64,000 nt of DNA from contig NZ_JARGES010000020.1 in NCBI RefSeq assembly GCF_029210365.1, positions 62,001 through 126,000 on the forward strand, in the 5' to 3' direction. Positions 28,699 through 39,194 of the stretch are shown piece by piece. Positions within the stretch are counted from its first letter, which is position 1; each line of letters starts with the position of its first letter. Made by a program: the position numbers and the translations under genes. The notes under the pieces are model-generated. The model was given only the letters and a program-made list of their open reading frames with translations. It did no database searches and had not been told where the DNA came from. The stretch comes from Mesorhizobium sp. YIM 152430. GTDB taxonomy: Bacteria > Pseudomonadota > Alphaproteobacteria > Rhizobiales > Rhizobiaceae.

Positions 28699-29085
28699 TC
28701 ATATTTTGTCGCGGTCTTCCAGATGGGTCTGGAGTAGGCGCAAATTGCGCGTCGACGCCTTGTAGAAGAGGTCGAAGACGGAGCCGAGGATCGGCACCGA
28801 GCCGACGACCGTATCGACCGCGACATTGCCGGCCATCCTGACGAGCATCGACTTCGGCGCGCCCAGACGGTGCGCCTTGACGATGACATAGGTCGAGATC
28901 GCACCGGCCACGAGATCACCGGCGCCGGGGATGAGACCGAGAACCGGATCGATGCCGAAACGCACGCCAATGCCGGGAATCTTCCAGCGCGTGTCGAGAA
29001 GCTTCGCCAGACGGCGGACCTCGTCCAACTCCTTGGCGAAATCGGGCGCGGGCCGTTCGATTCGCGGCGCGGCGGTCGCGATCAT
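28699..29085 (-). CDS. DUF4112 family membrane protein
   Basis: This 128-residue protein has the DUF4112 core: an N-terminal helix (LAKLLDTRWKIPGIGVRFGIDP), then GLIPGAGDLVAGAIS and a second hydrophobic region VAVDTVVGSVPILGSVFDLFY. Function is unknown; members are small membrane-associated proteins. The ATG overlaps the stop of the upstream YqaE gene (ATGA), so the two are co-translated. The open frame further upstream is out of frame with YqaE and is not used. Confidence 0.82.
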   Translation of the reverse strand: MIATAAPRIERPAPDFAKELDEVRRLAKLLDTRWKIPGIGVRFGIDPVLGLIPGAGDLVAGAISTYVIVKAHRLGAPKSMLVRMAGNVAVDTVVGSVPILGSVFDLFYKASTRNLRLLQTHLEDRDKI

Positions 29086-29240
29086 TTGCGTAGCACGACC
29101 CAGATGGCGTGGATGATGCCCGGAATGTAGCCGAGCAGCGTCAGCACGATGTTGAGCCAGAAGTGGAGGCCGAAGCCGACCTGCAGGAATACGCCCAGCG
29201 GCGGCAGGATGATTGCGGCGATGATGCGGATGACGTCCAT
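29082..29240 (-). CDS. YqaE/Pmp3 family small membrane protein
   Basis: This 52-residue protein has two transmembrane helices, beginning MDVIRIIAAIILPPLGVF, then GFGLHFWLNIVLTLLGYIPG, and ending HAIWVVLRK. This is the canonical Pmp3/YqaE (UPF0057) pattern. Such proteins sit in the plasma membrane and are linked to salt or cation stress and membrane potential. Its stop overlaps the start of DUF4112, so both may serve the envelope together; that is inference. Confidence 0.93.
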   Translation of the reverse strand: MDVIRIIAAIILPPLGVFLQVGFGLHFWLNIVLTLLGYIPGIIHAIWVVLRK

Positions 29241-29269
29241 TTTGTCTCACAGGTTTGAAGGGGTGCCCT

Positions 29270-30193
29270 TCAACGCGCGAGCGGGCCATTGTTTCCCTTG
29301 GCCCGAGCAGCCGCACGCCGGCCGCTGATTTCGGCCATCGCGATGCCGCCCATGACCAGCACCATGGCGACGGCGTGGAAGGGCTCGAACGCTTCCCCGA
29401 GGATGACGATCGACAGGAGCGTGCCGAGGATCGGCACGAGATTGATGAACAATCCCGCCCGGTTCGCGCCGATCAATTCGACGCCGCGCATGAAGAAGAT
29501 CTGCGACAGGAGCGAAGGAAAGAGCGCGGTGTAGGCGACGATCGCCCATCCGCGCGCATCGGGCAGTATCAGCCGGTCGGTCGCGGCCTCCCAAACGACG
29601 AATGGCAGGGAGGCGGCCACCGCGCCGAACACCATGACGATCATCACGCTTTGCCAGTGGATCGCCGGCTTGAAGCGCAGGGCCACGGTGTATCCGCTGT
29701 AGAGCAGGACGGCGAGGACCATGAGCGCGTCGCCCCGATTGATTTCAAGCCCGACGAGACGCGCCAGTTCGCCATGGCTGGCGACGATCGCCACGCCGAC
29801 GATGGAGAGCACGAAGCCGGCGATCTGCGCCCATGTCACGCGCATGGCGAAAAGCAGGAAGTTCGCCGCCATGATGACCATGGGCATCGCCGCCTGCTCG
29901 ATCGAGACGTTGATCGCCGAGGTAAAGAGAAGCGCGCTGTAGAGCGCCGCGTTGAACCAGGCAAACCCCGCCGCGCCGAGAATGAACAGCAGGGCGAGCT
30001 TGCCGCGCGCCGCCTTCCAGTCGCGCTTCAACTGCTTCCAGCCGATCAGGCCGATCACGACAAGGCCGATGGCCCAGCGCGCAAAGGTCAGCATCATCGG
30101 CGAAATGTGACCGATGGCGAGCTTGCCGGCGATAGCGTTGCCCGCCCACATCAGGGCCGTGAGAAAAAGAAGAACATAGGCGGTGCGAACCAT
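29270..30193 (-). CDS. EamA/DMT family transporter
   Basis: This 307-residue protein contains two EamA repeats with about ten transmembrane helices (from VLLFLTALMWAGNAIAGKLA to VAMVLVMGGIAMAEI). The repeat signature FLLSQIFFMRGVELIGA-like segment lies in the second half. Drug/metabolite transporters of this group mostly export amino acids or other metabolites; the substrate is not predictable. The start at 30193 is an ATG. It is divergent from purA with a 193-bp spacer. Confidence 0.88.
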   Translation of the reverse strand: MVRTAYVLLFLTALMWAGNAIAGKLAIGHISPMMLTFARWAIGLVVIGLIGWKQLKRDWKAARGKLALLFILGAAGFAWFNAALYSALLFTSAINVSIEQAAMPMVIMAANFLLFAMRVTWAQIAGFVLSIVGVAIVASHGELARLVGLEINRGDALMVLAVLLYSGYTVALRFKPAIHWQSVMIVMVFGAVAASLPFVVWEAATDRLILPDARGWAIVAYTALFPSLLSQIFFMRGVELIGANRAGLFINLVPILGTLLSIVILGEAFEPFHAVAMVLVMGGIAMAEISGRRAAARAKGNNGPLAR

Positions 30194-30386
30194 GGCGGCC
30201 TTCGTCGGCGAGGGCCTTCTGTCTATTCACCGGCAACCGCAGGGTAAACCCGGCCGCGAACAAATAATGATTGACCCAGAGCGCAAGCTTTCGCGCGTGA
30301 AGGGGTCGCCTATGCCATGATTGCCCGCTATAGAGGCTCTCGTTTTTGCAGGGGCATGTGCTCCGAACGGATGAGGATAGGTTTTC

Positions 30387-31685
<1,299 letters not shown>

Positions 31686-31748
31686 TTTCGGGTTCGCATA
31701 GGGACCCTGACTTCCGGGTAACGGAAGCCAGATAAGGCATAGTTTCGC

Positions 31749-33350
31749 ATGGCAGATTTCGTAGCGGTTCTGAAGAAGACGATCGACGGCCTCAAGGACA
31801 ATTCTCCGCAGATGCGCGAGAAGGTCTATGACAAGGCGCGGGCGACGATCGAGGCCAAGCTCGCCGCGCTCAACCCGCCGCCACCGCCCGCAGTTGCCGA
31901 TCGCCAGCGACAGTCACTCGAGGCGGCGATCGTCCAGGTTCGCAACGAGTATGCCGCGCCGCCGCCTGCGGCCGATCCGGATTTCGAGCAGGATTTCTCG
32001 AATTTTTTCGGCGAGGAACAGGAAGAAGCGCCTCCGTCTCGCGGCGAAGCGACCGATTACGCGGATGAGCCTTACCATCCGGTGGCGTCGCGTCCGGCCG
32101 ACGAGATCTACGACGAACCGGCTGCTGCGGCTGATGCCGGGCAAGCGGACATCGCAGGCTATGAGGACGATTATGATGCCGAGCGGCCCTACTCGGATTC
32201 CTATGCCGACGATGCACAGTGGCAGGAAGATGCGCAGCGTGACGTCTTCGGCGACGACGCGCATACGGACCGGGCGGCGCTGCGTGCGGACGACTATGAG
32301 GCGGATGTCGCAGGCGGGCAGCCGCTCTATGCGCCGCGCGTTCCCGTTCGCAAGAAGCGAGGAGCCAGTACCGGCCTGATCGCCGCGCTTCTGGTGTTGA
32401 TCGTGGTTGCGGGCGCCGGCTACGGCATCTGGCTCAATCGCGACGACTTCGCCTCGATGTTCGGCTCCGCGCCGCAAACAGTCGCGACCGAGCCGACGCC
32501 TGCCGAGCCGGAGGAGACGGACGTCGCATCCGCGCCGGCTGACGAGGCCGAAGCCGATGCAGCGGCGGAGACACCTGCCGCCGAGGCCGAGAAGTTCACG
32601 CAGCGTCTGCTCCCCGACGGGACCGAGGTCGACGAGGGCGTCGCCGGCGAGGAACCGACGATCGGCGAGGGAACGTCGGTCGCCGCGGTCACGCCGTCCG
32701 GGCAGGCGCAGGGTGCGACGTCCGGCCCTGCCGCCGGCGAAGATCAGGACCAGGATCAGCCACAACTCGCGGTCGGTCAGCGCGCGATCTTCTACGAGGA
32801 GCGCACGGCCAATGCGGAAGGGTCGGCCGAATCGGGCACGATCCTGTGGTCTCTGGTGCAGGAATCGCCGGGCGGCGACCTGCCGCCGGAGGCCGCCATC
32901 CGCGCCGAGGTCACGATCCCCGCGCGGGACCTTCAACTACGCATGACGATCCGCCGCAATGGCGACCAGTCGCTGCCGGCCAGCCACATCATCGAGATGA
33001 TCTTCCTGACATCCGACGATTTCTCGGGCGGCTCGATCGACAACGTGCTGCGCGTGGCGATGAAGGACACCGAGCAGGCGGCCGGCAACCCGTTGATCGG
33101 CATTCCGGCCAAGATCGCGGACGGCTTCTTCCTCGTCGCCCTGTCGGACTCGTCCGCCGAGGTCGAGGCGAACACAACGCTCTTGCGTCGCCAGAGCTGG
33201 ATCGACATCCCGATCACCTATGGTTCGGGACGCCGCGCGCTGATGACGATGGAAAAGGGCATTCCCGGCGACCGTGTCTTCCAGGAAGCGCTGAGGGCCT
33301 GGGCCGCGCTCGCCCCGATCGCAGAAGAGAACGGCGATCAGCCGCAGTAG
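31749..33350 (+). CDS. Acidic single-pass membrane protein of unknown function
   Basis: This 533-residue protein has three parts. Residues 1-70 are helical (MADFVAVLKKTIDGLKDNSP). Residues 75-200 are disordered, very acidic and Tyr/Asp/Glu-rich. A basic stop (RKKR) precedes one transmembrane helix at about 209-229, a second acidic Ala/Glu/Pro linker runs to about 340, and a folded C-terminal domain (350-530) follows. The topology suggests a cytoplasmic tail and a periplasmic domain. I recognise it only as the protein that follows purA in rhizobia. Its function is unknown. It starts 64 bp after purA. Confidence 0.8.
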   Translation: MADFVAVLKKTIDGLKDNSPQMREKVYDKARATIEAKLAALNPPPPPAVADRQRQSLEAAIVQVRNEYAAPPPAADPDFEQDFSNFFGEEQEEAPPSRGEATDYADEPYHPVASRPADEIYDEPAAAADAGQADIAGYEDDYDAERPYSDSYADDAQWQEDAQRDVFGDDAHTDRAALRADDYEADVAGGQPLYAPRVPVRKKRGASTGLIAALLVLIVVAGAGYGIWLNRDDFASMFGSAPQTVATEPTPAEPEETDVASAPADEAEADAAAETPAAEAEKFTQRLLPDGTEVDEGVAGEEPTIGEGTSVAAVTPSGQAQGATSGPAAGEDQDQDQPQLAVGQRAIFYEERTANAEGSAESGTILWSLVQESPGGDLPPEAAIRAEVTIPARDLQLRMTIRRNGDQSLPASHIIEMIFLTSDDFSGGSIDNVLRVAMKDTEQAAGNPLIGIPAKIADGFFLVALSDSSAEVEANTTLLRRQSWIDIPITYGSGRRALMTMEKGIPGDRVFQEALRAWAALAPIAEENGDQPQ

Positions 33351-33353
33351 AAA

Positions 33354-33380
33354 CGAAAACGCCGGCCCCCGGCCGGCGTT
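33354..33380 (-). terminator. Terminator for outer-membrane protein gene
   Basis: AACGCCGGCC (33358-33367) and GGCCGGCGTT (33371-33380) form a 10-bp stem with a 3-nt loop. On the minus strand TTTTCGTTT follows, so it terminates the beta-barrel gene; on the plus strand it may also slow readthrough from the upstream gene. Confidence 0.8.
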
Positions 33381-33401
33381 CCAGACCGCTGAGGTGTCAG
33401 C

Positions 33402-34097
33402 CTACCAGAGATCGTAGCGAAGGCCGACCTTGACCTGGTGGAAGTCGATGCCGCGCTCGACAGCGAACGTATCCGAGTTCCGATACTCTGCCCTAGGCGA
33501 ATCGACATACTGGTAGCCGAAGTCGAGCGAGACATTGTCGGCGACCTGATAGTTGATGCCGGCGTTGAGCGCATAGGCGAAGTTCGTCTGGTTTTCGTCG
33601 TAGCTCGGCGGGAAACTCGTCCCTGCGATTGTGCGGCTGTAGTTTTGGCGGGTGTGAAGAAGACCGGCGCCGGCGCCGATATAGGGCGTGAACCCGGCAA
33701 CCGTGCCGAGGTCGAGATAGGCGTTGGCCATTCCATACCACGCGTCGTATTTGGCATCGCGCCGTTCCATGCCGCTCGTCGCGCTGAAGCGGTCGCTGGC
33801 AAGCAGGCCGATGCTCACATCACCCCGCAGGATGTCGTTGAAGTGATAGCCAATGCCGACCGACCCGCCGAAGCGATTGTTGCGCGTCTCCTCGCCGAGG
33901 AAGGTGAATTCGTAGAGCGGATCGTCGACCATGTAGGTGACGTCGCCGCGCAGATACCAGCCCGAGCCGATTTCGACCGGAACATATTCGGGCGCCTGCT
34001 CGATGAAGATCGGTGGATCGTAGTCGGCGGCGAGTGACGGACCGGCGAGCGCCGCAAGCAACGCCGCGGAGGCGGCAAGGCGGAGAATCGTTGGCAT
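33402..34097 (-). CDS. Outer-membrane beta-barrel protein (Omp25/porin-like)
   Basis: This 231-residue protein has a signal peptide (cleavage after SLAA, about residue 23) and an eight-strand-like OmpA-type barrel with alternating strands such as GWYLRGDVTY, FTPYIGAGAGLLH and VSLDFGYQYVD. It ends VGLRYDLW with a C-terminal aromatic, as expected for BAM recognition. It resembles the Omp25/Omp31-like proteins of rhizobia. The start at 34097 gives a proper signal peptide. A second barrel of the same class lies just upstream on the same strand, with a terminator between them. Confidence 0.87.
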   Translation of the reverse strand: MPTILRLAASAALLAALAGPSLAADYDPPIFIEQAPEYVPVEIGSGWYLRGDVTYMVDDPLYEFTFLGEETRNNRFGGSVGIGYHFNDILRGDVSIGLLASDRFSATSGMERRDAKYDAWYGMANAYLDLGTVAGFTPYIGAGAGLLHTRQNYSRTIAGTSFPPSYDENQTNFAYALNAGINYQVADNVSLDFGYQYVDSPRAEYRNSDTFAVERGIDFHQVKVGLRYDLW

Positions 34098-34211
34098 CAG
34101 CGTGAACTCCCAATGACGGCGGCTAACAGTGCCGAATCCCTGATGCGAACGATCATTAACCATGCCGGTTAATTCACGGTTAAGCATAAACCGCAGCGTG
34201 TGCCTCGAACG

Positions 34212-34241
34212 AAAAGAGGCCCGGACGCTGCCGGGCCTCTT
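34212..34241 (-). terminator. Terminator for second outer-membrane protein gene
   Basis: AAGAGGCCCGG (34214-34224) and CCGGGCCTCTT (34231-34241) form an exact 11-bp stem with a 6-nt loop. On the minus strand it is followed by TTTTCGTTCG. It ends the upstream beta-barrel gene. Confidence 0.88.
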
Positions 34242-34259
34242 GTGTCGCCAGAAGGCGGG

Positions 34260-35051
34260 TCAGTGGAACTTGTAGCGGAAGCCCAGCTTCAGATCGTGCG
34301 AGGCGAGATCATTGAAGGTGAAGCCGTCATTGGGCCGCGAGAAGGCGGGGTCGTAATTCTGTGCGACGCCGGTCTTTCCGTCGCCGAGATGAACATAGCT
34401 GTAGCCGAGGTCCATGGTGAGTTGGTCGGTGACCGCATAGCCGAGACCCGCATGAAGCGCCCAGGCCATTTCCCACTGCGACTTCTTCGGCGCGTAGCCG
34501 CCCGCATTCGAGAACACGTTGGTGTCGTTGAAATGCGCGATCGTATTGCGCGAAGCGCCGATACCGGCGCCGATATAGGGCGAGACGCCGCCGAAATTGC
34601 CGAGATCCGCATAGGCGTTGGCCAGGAGCAGAAGTTCGGACTTGGTGGCGGTGTAGGAATTCGTTCCCGCCAGAGCGCCGGTGGCGTCATTGGTGAACGT
34701 ATCGAGCGCGTAGAAACTTGCCTTGCCGCGATATTCGGCCGTCACGTCGGCGCGCAGCCAGTCATTGAAGGCATAGCCGATGCCTGCCCCGACGAGCGGT
34801 GCGGAGGCGAACCCGCCCTCGTCGAGCCATGTCTGGGTGAAGCCCGGCACCTCGAAATATTCGTAGTCGAGCCCGTCATAATGCTGGTTGCTCATGCCGA
34901 CATGGCCACGCAGATACCAGCCGCCGAACTGCGGCACGGGAACGGGCGCTTCATAGACCGGCGGAACGTAGATGTCTGCGGCGGTCGACGGCACGACCGG
35001 CAGGGCGAGAACGGCACCGGCCGCAAGGGCCGCGACAATGCTGAGTTTCAT
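34260..35051 (-). CDS. Outer-membrane beta-barrel protein
   Basis: This 263-residue protein has a signal peptide (MKLSIVAALAAG to PSTAA, about residue 24). The barrel segments include GGWYLRGHVGMS, VGAGIGYAFNDWLRADVTAEY and GVSPYIGAGIGASR, and the C-terminus is LKLGFRYKFH. It is similar in plan to the gene at 33402 and probably arose by duplication. The start at 35051 has GAGGA eight bases upstream; an in-frame ATG at 35060 is less well placed. It has its own terminator and presumably its own promoter in the roughly 200-bp gap toward glmM. Confidence 0.85.
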   Translation of the reverse strand: MKLSIVAALAAGAVLALPVVPSTAADIYVPPVYEAPVPVPQFGGWYLRGHVGMSNQHYDGLDYEYFEVPGFTQTWLDEGGFASAPLVGAGIGYAFNDWLRADVTAEYRGKASFYALDTFTNDATGALAGTNSYTATKSELLLLANAYADLGNFGGVSPYIGAGIGASRNTIAHFNDTNVFSNAGGYAPKKSQWEMAWALHAGLGYAVTDQLTMDLGYSYVHLGDGKTGVAQNYDPAFSRPNDGFTFNDLASHDLKLGFRYKFH

Positions 35052-35199
35052 GATCTTCATCCTCACAGACGCCGGGCTCGTCTGATCACCCCCGGAAATG
35101 GCACGGACGAAGAATCGCGCAGAAAGGTTAAATGGCCCTTAACCCTAATTCTTTACCTTGATCGCGGGTTATTTTTGCTTTGTGAACGCCCCAAACGAC

Positions 35200-35229
35200 G
35201 AAAGCCTGCCGGGATGTCGGAAGGCTTTC
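35200..35229 (-). terminator. Hairpin after glmM
   Basis: GAAAGCCT (35200-35207) and AGGCTTTC (35222-35229) pair, with an inner CCG/CGG extension. On the minus strand it is followed by GTCGTTTGGGG, so it may be a moderate terminator for glmM. Confidence 0.6.
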
Positions 35230-35249
35230 TTGTCGGCTCAGACCGTCTT

Positions 35250-36602
35250 TCAGGCGGCGCTGCGCGCGTTTCCGATCACGCCGACAAGATCGTCGACGAC
35301 TTTTTCGACCATCGAGCGGTCGTCAGCCTCGGCCATGACCCGGATCAGCGGCTCCGTGCCGGACGGGCGGATGACGACGCGGCCCGAAGCGCCGAGCGTC
35401 GACTGCGCGTCGCGGATGGCTTCCTTGACGGTCTCCGTCTCGAGCGGCGAACCGCCAGAAAACCGGACATTCTTGAGCAGTTGCGGCACCGGCTCGAACT
35501 TCCTGCACACCTCGCTCACCGGCTTGCCTGCCCTCTTGACGCAGGCGAGCACCTGAAGAGCGCAAACCAGACCATCCCCCGTCGTGGAGAAATCCGTGAG
35601 CACGACATGGCCCGATTGTTCGCCGCCGACATTGAAGCCGTGTGCGCGCATATGCTCGACCACGTAGCGATCGCCGACCTTGGTCCGGAAGAGCTCGAGG
35701 CCCTTGTCCTTGATGAAGCGCTCGAGCCCGAGATTGGACATGATGGTAGCGACCAGACCGCCGCCATTGAGGCGCCCCGCCTGATGCCAGGTCTCCGCGA
35801 TCAGCGCCATGATCTGGTCGCCGTCGATCACGGTGCCGTTCTCGTCGACGATGACGACGCGGTCGGCGTCACCATCGAGCGCAATGCCGATATCGGCGCG
35901 CACCTCATGCACCTTCTTCGACAGGGCCAACGGATGCGTCGAGCCGCAATCTTCGTTGATGTTGAAGCCGTTCGGCTCGTCATTGATGGTGACGACATCC
36001 GCGCCCAGTTCCCACAAGGCGTTCGGCGCCACCTTGTAGGCCGCGCCGTTGGCGCAGTCGACGACGACGCGCAGGCCGTTGAGCGACATGGCGCGTGGCA
36101 AGGTGCGTTTGGCGAATTCGATATAGCGATCATGCACGCCGTCGATGCGCTTGGCGCGCCCGAGTCCGTCGGAGGTTGCCAGCGCCTGATCGAGATCGCC
36201 GTCGATCATGTCCTCGATCCCCTGCTCGATGGCATCGGAGAGCTTGTAGCCATCGGGACCGAACAGCTTGATGCCATTGTCGTAGAACGGATTGTGCGAC
36301 GCCGAGATCATCACGCCGATATCGGCGCGCAGCGAGCGCGCCAGCATGGCGACGGCGGGCGTGGGGATCGGGCCGAGCAGGAAGACGTCCATTCCGGCCG
36401 CGCAGAAGCCGGCCACCATGGCGTTCTCGATCATGTAGCCGGACAGCCGCGTGTCCTTTCCGATGACAACGCGATGTCGATGGCTGCCGCGCTGGAAGGA
36501 TAGGCCCGTCGCCATGCCGACGCGCATTGCGGTCTCGGCCGTCATCGGAAATTTGTTGGCGCGACCGCGAATCCCGTCGGTTCCGAAATAACGTCTCGTC
36601 AT
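35250..36602 (-). CDS. glmM: Phosphoglucosamine mutase
   Basis: This 450-residue enzyme is full length, with the N-terminal [10 protein letters not shown], the phosphoserine loop [12 protein letters not shown], the metal-binding DGDADR and the C-terminal phosphate-binding [12 protein letters not shown]. It interconverts glucosamine-6- and 1-phosphate for UDP-GlcNAc synthesis and must be phosphorylated on the Ser of the ASHNP loop. The start at 36602 is preferred to an ATG eight codons upstream. It stands alone here, without ftsH or folP next to it. Confidence 0.96.
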   Translation of the reverse strand: MTRRYFGTDGIRGRANKFPMTAETAMRVGMATGLSFQRGSHRHRVVIGKDTRLSGYMIENAMVAGFCAAGMDVFLLGPIPTPAVAMLARSLRADIGVMISASHNPFYDNGIKLFGPDGYKLSDAIEQGIEDMIDGDLDQALATSDGLGRAKRIDGVHDRYIEFAKRTLPRAMSLNGLRVVVDCANGAAYKVAPNALWELGADVVTINDEPNGFNINEDCGSTHPLALSKKVHEVRADIGIALDGDADRVVIVDENGTVIDGDQIMALIAETWHQAGRLNGGGLVATIMSNLGLERFIKDKGLELFRTKVGDRYVVEHMRAHGFNVGGEQSGHVVLTDFSTTGDGLVCALQVLACVKRAGKPVSEVCRKFEPVPQLLKNVRFSGGSPLETETVKEAIRDAQSTLGASGRVVIRPSGTEPLIRVMAEADDRSMVEKVVDDLVGVIGNARSAA

Positions 36603-36750
36603 CGGTTTCGTCCTGCTGTCTGACACGGCGAACTCTTGCCACGACCACGCGCCGCGTGATCATCAAGATTTGTTAACACGCTATAGACGCGACACTTGCC
36701 GGAATACAAGTCTTAGGCACGAATGCTGAACAATTCTTCAAATTTCAAGA

Positions 36751-37425
36751 TCAGACGGCCCGGTCGTCGATCTCCCCCATGGGATTGGCCCGCGTCGACA
36801 TGCGTTTGATATGAGGATAAAGATCGCGCGAAAAGATGCCGTAGACCCGGCGCAGTTCCGCGATGGGATGTTGATGGTGATCCACCCGAACGTCCCAGAG
36901 CGGATATTCTTCCGTATCGACCACATAAATGGTGGACGACAGTTCTTCCTTGCGATCCCCACCCCAAGCATCGCCGGCGGCGATCGCCTCGACCAGTCGA
37001 CCGGCGAGCGGCAGATCCGCATGGGCCTCGAAAGCGTCCCGGATGGCGGCGATCACCTGCGGGCCCTCCAGCCGGTTGCCCTGGATCGTCAGGTTCGGAA
37101 AGACGGCGTGTCCAGCCCAGTCGATGCACTTCGCCCCGGTCCATACCGCGCCATGACCTGTCCTGTCGAGAATGGCGAATTGCCGGTTGTCGACCTCGGG
37201 ATCGCCTTCCTTGAGGAGGTCGAGAACCTCGTCGGAATTCTTGCCATCGCGCAGAAGACCGATGCCGTCGATGCCCAGATAGGGATTGACCAGCGCCTGG
37301 GTGGCGACGGCACCCCTGCCCGGCCATGCATAGGTCAGCAGTTTGCCGACCGCCGGCATGGCGGTGACGGCGCCGATGCCGAATTGTCCGGTGCGCGTAC
37401 AGCGCGCGATGAGTGAAAAGGTCAT
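36751..37425 (-). CDS. DUF1028 family protein (Ntn-hydrolase-like)
   Basis: This 224-residue protein is a standard DUF1028 member: [20 protein letters not shown] at the N-terminus, then [20 protein letters not shown] and [11 protein letters not shown]. The family looks like an Ntn-type hydrolase whose substrate is unknown. It overlaps rppH by ATGA (37422-37425), so the two are co-translated. The open frame upstream through rppH is a shadow and is not part of this gene. Confidence 0.85.
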   Translation of the reverse strand: MTFSLIARCTRTGQFGIGAVTAMPAVGKLLTYAWPGRGAVATQALVNPYLGIDGIGLLRDGKNSDEVLDLLKEGDPEVDNRQFAILDRTGHGAVWTGAKCIDWAGHAVFPNLTIQGNRLEGPQVIAAIRDAFEAHADLPLAGRLVEAIAAGDAWGGDRKEELSSTIYVVDTEEYPLWDVRVDHHQHPIAELRRVYGIFSRDLYPHIKRMSTRANPMGEIDDRAV

Positions 37426-37937
37426 GCCGGCGAACGCTCGCCCGCCAGATGGCGAAACGCGTCGACGACCGCCTCGTAAACGCCGCGCTTGAACGGCACG
37501 ATAAGGTCCGGTAGGTCCGCCATCGGTTTCCAGTCCCAGGCGTCGAACTCCGCCATATGGCCGCCCCGAGGCGGATCGATGGCGATCTCGTCGTCGCTGC
37601 CTTCGAAACGGAAGGCGAACCAGCGCTGGGTCTGGCCGCAATATTTCCCCTTGAGAGCGACGCCGACGAGATGCGGCGGGAGGTCGTAATTGATCCAGTC
37701 CGGCGCCGTTTCGATCAGCGACACGGACTTCATGCCGGTTTCCTCGAACAATTCGCGGCGCGCCGCTTCGAGCGGATCTTCGCCCGCGTCGATTCCCCCT
37801 TGCGGCATTTGCCAGAGCTGCGCTGCACCGGCCATTTCGCCATCGGGTTCGGCAATGCGCCGACCGACCCAGACGAGGCCGTCGCGGTTCAGAACCATGA
37901 TTCCGACGCATGGCCGGTAGGGAAGCTTGCTCTTCAT
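37422..37937 (-). CDS. rppH: RNA pyrophosphohydrolase (Nudix)
   Basis: This 171-residue Nudix hydrolase has a complete Nudix box, [23 protein letters not shown], so I quote only its key part REL-EETG. The N-terminal [11 protein letters not shown] and the QMPQGGID segment match RppH, which removes pyrophosphate from the 5' end of mRNA and starts decay. It follows the deacetylase-family gene after nine bases and precedes DUF1028 by overlap. Confidence 0.92.
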   Translation of the reverse strand: MKSKLPYRPCVGIMVLNRDGLVWVGRRIAEPDGEMAGAAQLWQMPQGGIDAGEDPLEAARRELFEETGMKSVSLIETAPDWINYDLPPHLVGVALKGKYCGQTQRWFAFRFEGSDDEIAIDPPRGGHMAEFDAWDWKPMADLPDLIVPFKRGVYEAVVDAFRHLAGERSPA

Positions 37938-37946
37938 CCTTCCTGC

Positions 37947-39086
37947 CTATCTGCGTTCCGGATCGTTGGCGAGGGCCGAATATCCGACGATCTCGATCCC
38001 GCGCAGCCGCGCCTCGGAAATCCATGCCGCCACCGCGTCGACCGTGACGTCGAAACCGGCGCCGACCGCGATGGCCGAGCCGGTCGCACGGGCGACGCGT
38101 TCGGCCTCGTCGAGCTTCTTCAGGATTTCCCCGCGCTCGCGCACCGTGTCGATTGCGACGGACGAGGCGGCGAAAGGAACGCCCGCCGACGCCGCCTGTG
38201 CCTCCGCGATGCTGCGCGCGGACGCGCCGTCGTCCAGATAGCCCAGCCCCCGATCGGACAATTCGGTCATCAGGGCCTTCATCGCATCGTCATCGGTGAC
38301 GAAGCGCCCGCCCATATGGTTCATGACGCCGGCATAATTGGTCATCCGGCCCAGCGTCCAGTAAAGGTCTTCGCGAAACGACATCGGATCGGCATCGATG
38401 GTCAAGGTCCCTCGCCCCGGATCGACATTGGGATAATCGAACGGTTCGAGCGGAATTTGCATCAGGAGTTCATGGCCCTTGCGCCGCGCCGTCTGCATCC
38501 ACCGGTCGAGGCTGTTTCCGGCCGGTGCGAAGGCGAGCGTCACTTCGGCCGGCAGCACCTCGATCGCGCGCTGCGTTCCCGTCTGCGACAGACCGAGCCC
38601 CCCCACGACGACGGCGATGCGTGCGCCGCGCGCACCCGACCACGGCCGCGCATAGGCATCGAACGGCCGACGGCCTTCGGCGGACCGTCGGGGCAAGGGA
38701 CCGTAGTCGGATCGTTCGACGAGTTCCGGATCCGGCAGATGGGCCGTCGCGGAATTGTGCGACAGGCCGGACGGATCGCGGATCACGACGACGCTGGGAC
38801 TGTCGGAATCGGCGCGCGGCTGAACACGCGTTATGGACGGGCCGGAACGCTCTTCCGCCTCGACGGGCAAGGCAGCGGGCTCGGGCTGCGTGGTGGCGAC
38901 GACGAAAGGCGGCGGCGTGCGCAGCCCGTCATCGTGAAGCGCCGCGAGGACCGAAAGGCCGAGAATCGCAACGGCGCAGAGGGCGGAACCGAAAACAGTT
39001 CGCCGGCCGGCACGGCCATGCGGCAAGCGCTCGCGCGTTCCCTGGCCGATCGGCCGGTCGATTTCCCTGTCGCCAAAGTCCAGCAC
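37947..39086 (-). CDS. Divergent polysaccharide deacetylase family protein
   Basis: This 379-residue protein has an N-terminal membrane anchor (about residues 33-49, VFGSALCAVAILGLSVLAAL), a Pro-rich linker, and a C-terminal NodB-like barrel of the divergent type (DUF610): IAVVVGGLGLSQTGT, VMNHMGGRFVTDD, FVTDDDAMKALMTEL. The usual NodB metal triad is incomplete, as in this family, so activity is uncertain. The start is a GTG at 39086 and is tentative. It lies downstream of ctpA, as in other alphaproteobacteria where the envC-ctpA-deacetylase-rppH order is common. Confidence 0.85.
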   Translation of the reverse strand: MLDFGDREIDRPIGQGTRERLPHGRAGRRTVFGSALCAVAILGLSVLAALHDDGLRTPPPFVVATTQPEPAALPVEAEERSGPSITRVQPRADSDSPSVVVIRDPSGLSHNSATAHLPDPELVERSDYGPLPRRSAEGRRPFDAYARPWSGARGARIAVVVGGLGLSQTGTQRAIEVLPAEVTLAFAPAGNSLDRWMQTARRKGHELLMQIPLEPFDYPNVDPGRGTLTIDADPMSFREDLYWTLGRMTNYAGVMNHMGGRFVTDDDAMKALMTELSDRGLGYLDDGASARSIAEAQAASAGVPFAASSVAIDTVRERGEILKKLDEAERVARATGSAIAVGAGFDVTVDAVAAWISEARLRGIEIVGYSALANDPERR

Positions 39087-39144
39087 CGCACGCCCTCAGC
39101 ATCGAATCGTTTTCGCGAAGATCGTGCATTCGCCGCGAATATGC

Positions 39145-39175
39145 AAAAAGGCCGGCGAAGTCGCCTTCGCCGGCC
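39145..39175 (-). terminator. Intrinsic terminator after ctpA
   Basis: GGCCGGCGAAG (39150-39160) and CTTCGCCGGCC (39165-39175) form an 11-bp perfect stem with a 4-nt loop. On the minus strand it is followed by TTTTTGC. It ends the envC-ctpA transcript ahead of the deacetylase gene. Confidence 0.9.
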
Positions 39176-39194
39176 CGATCGAATGGTCGCTCCC

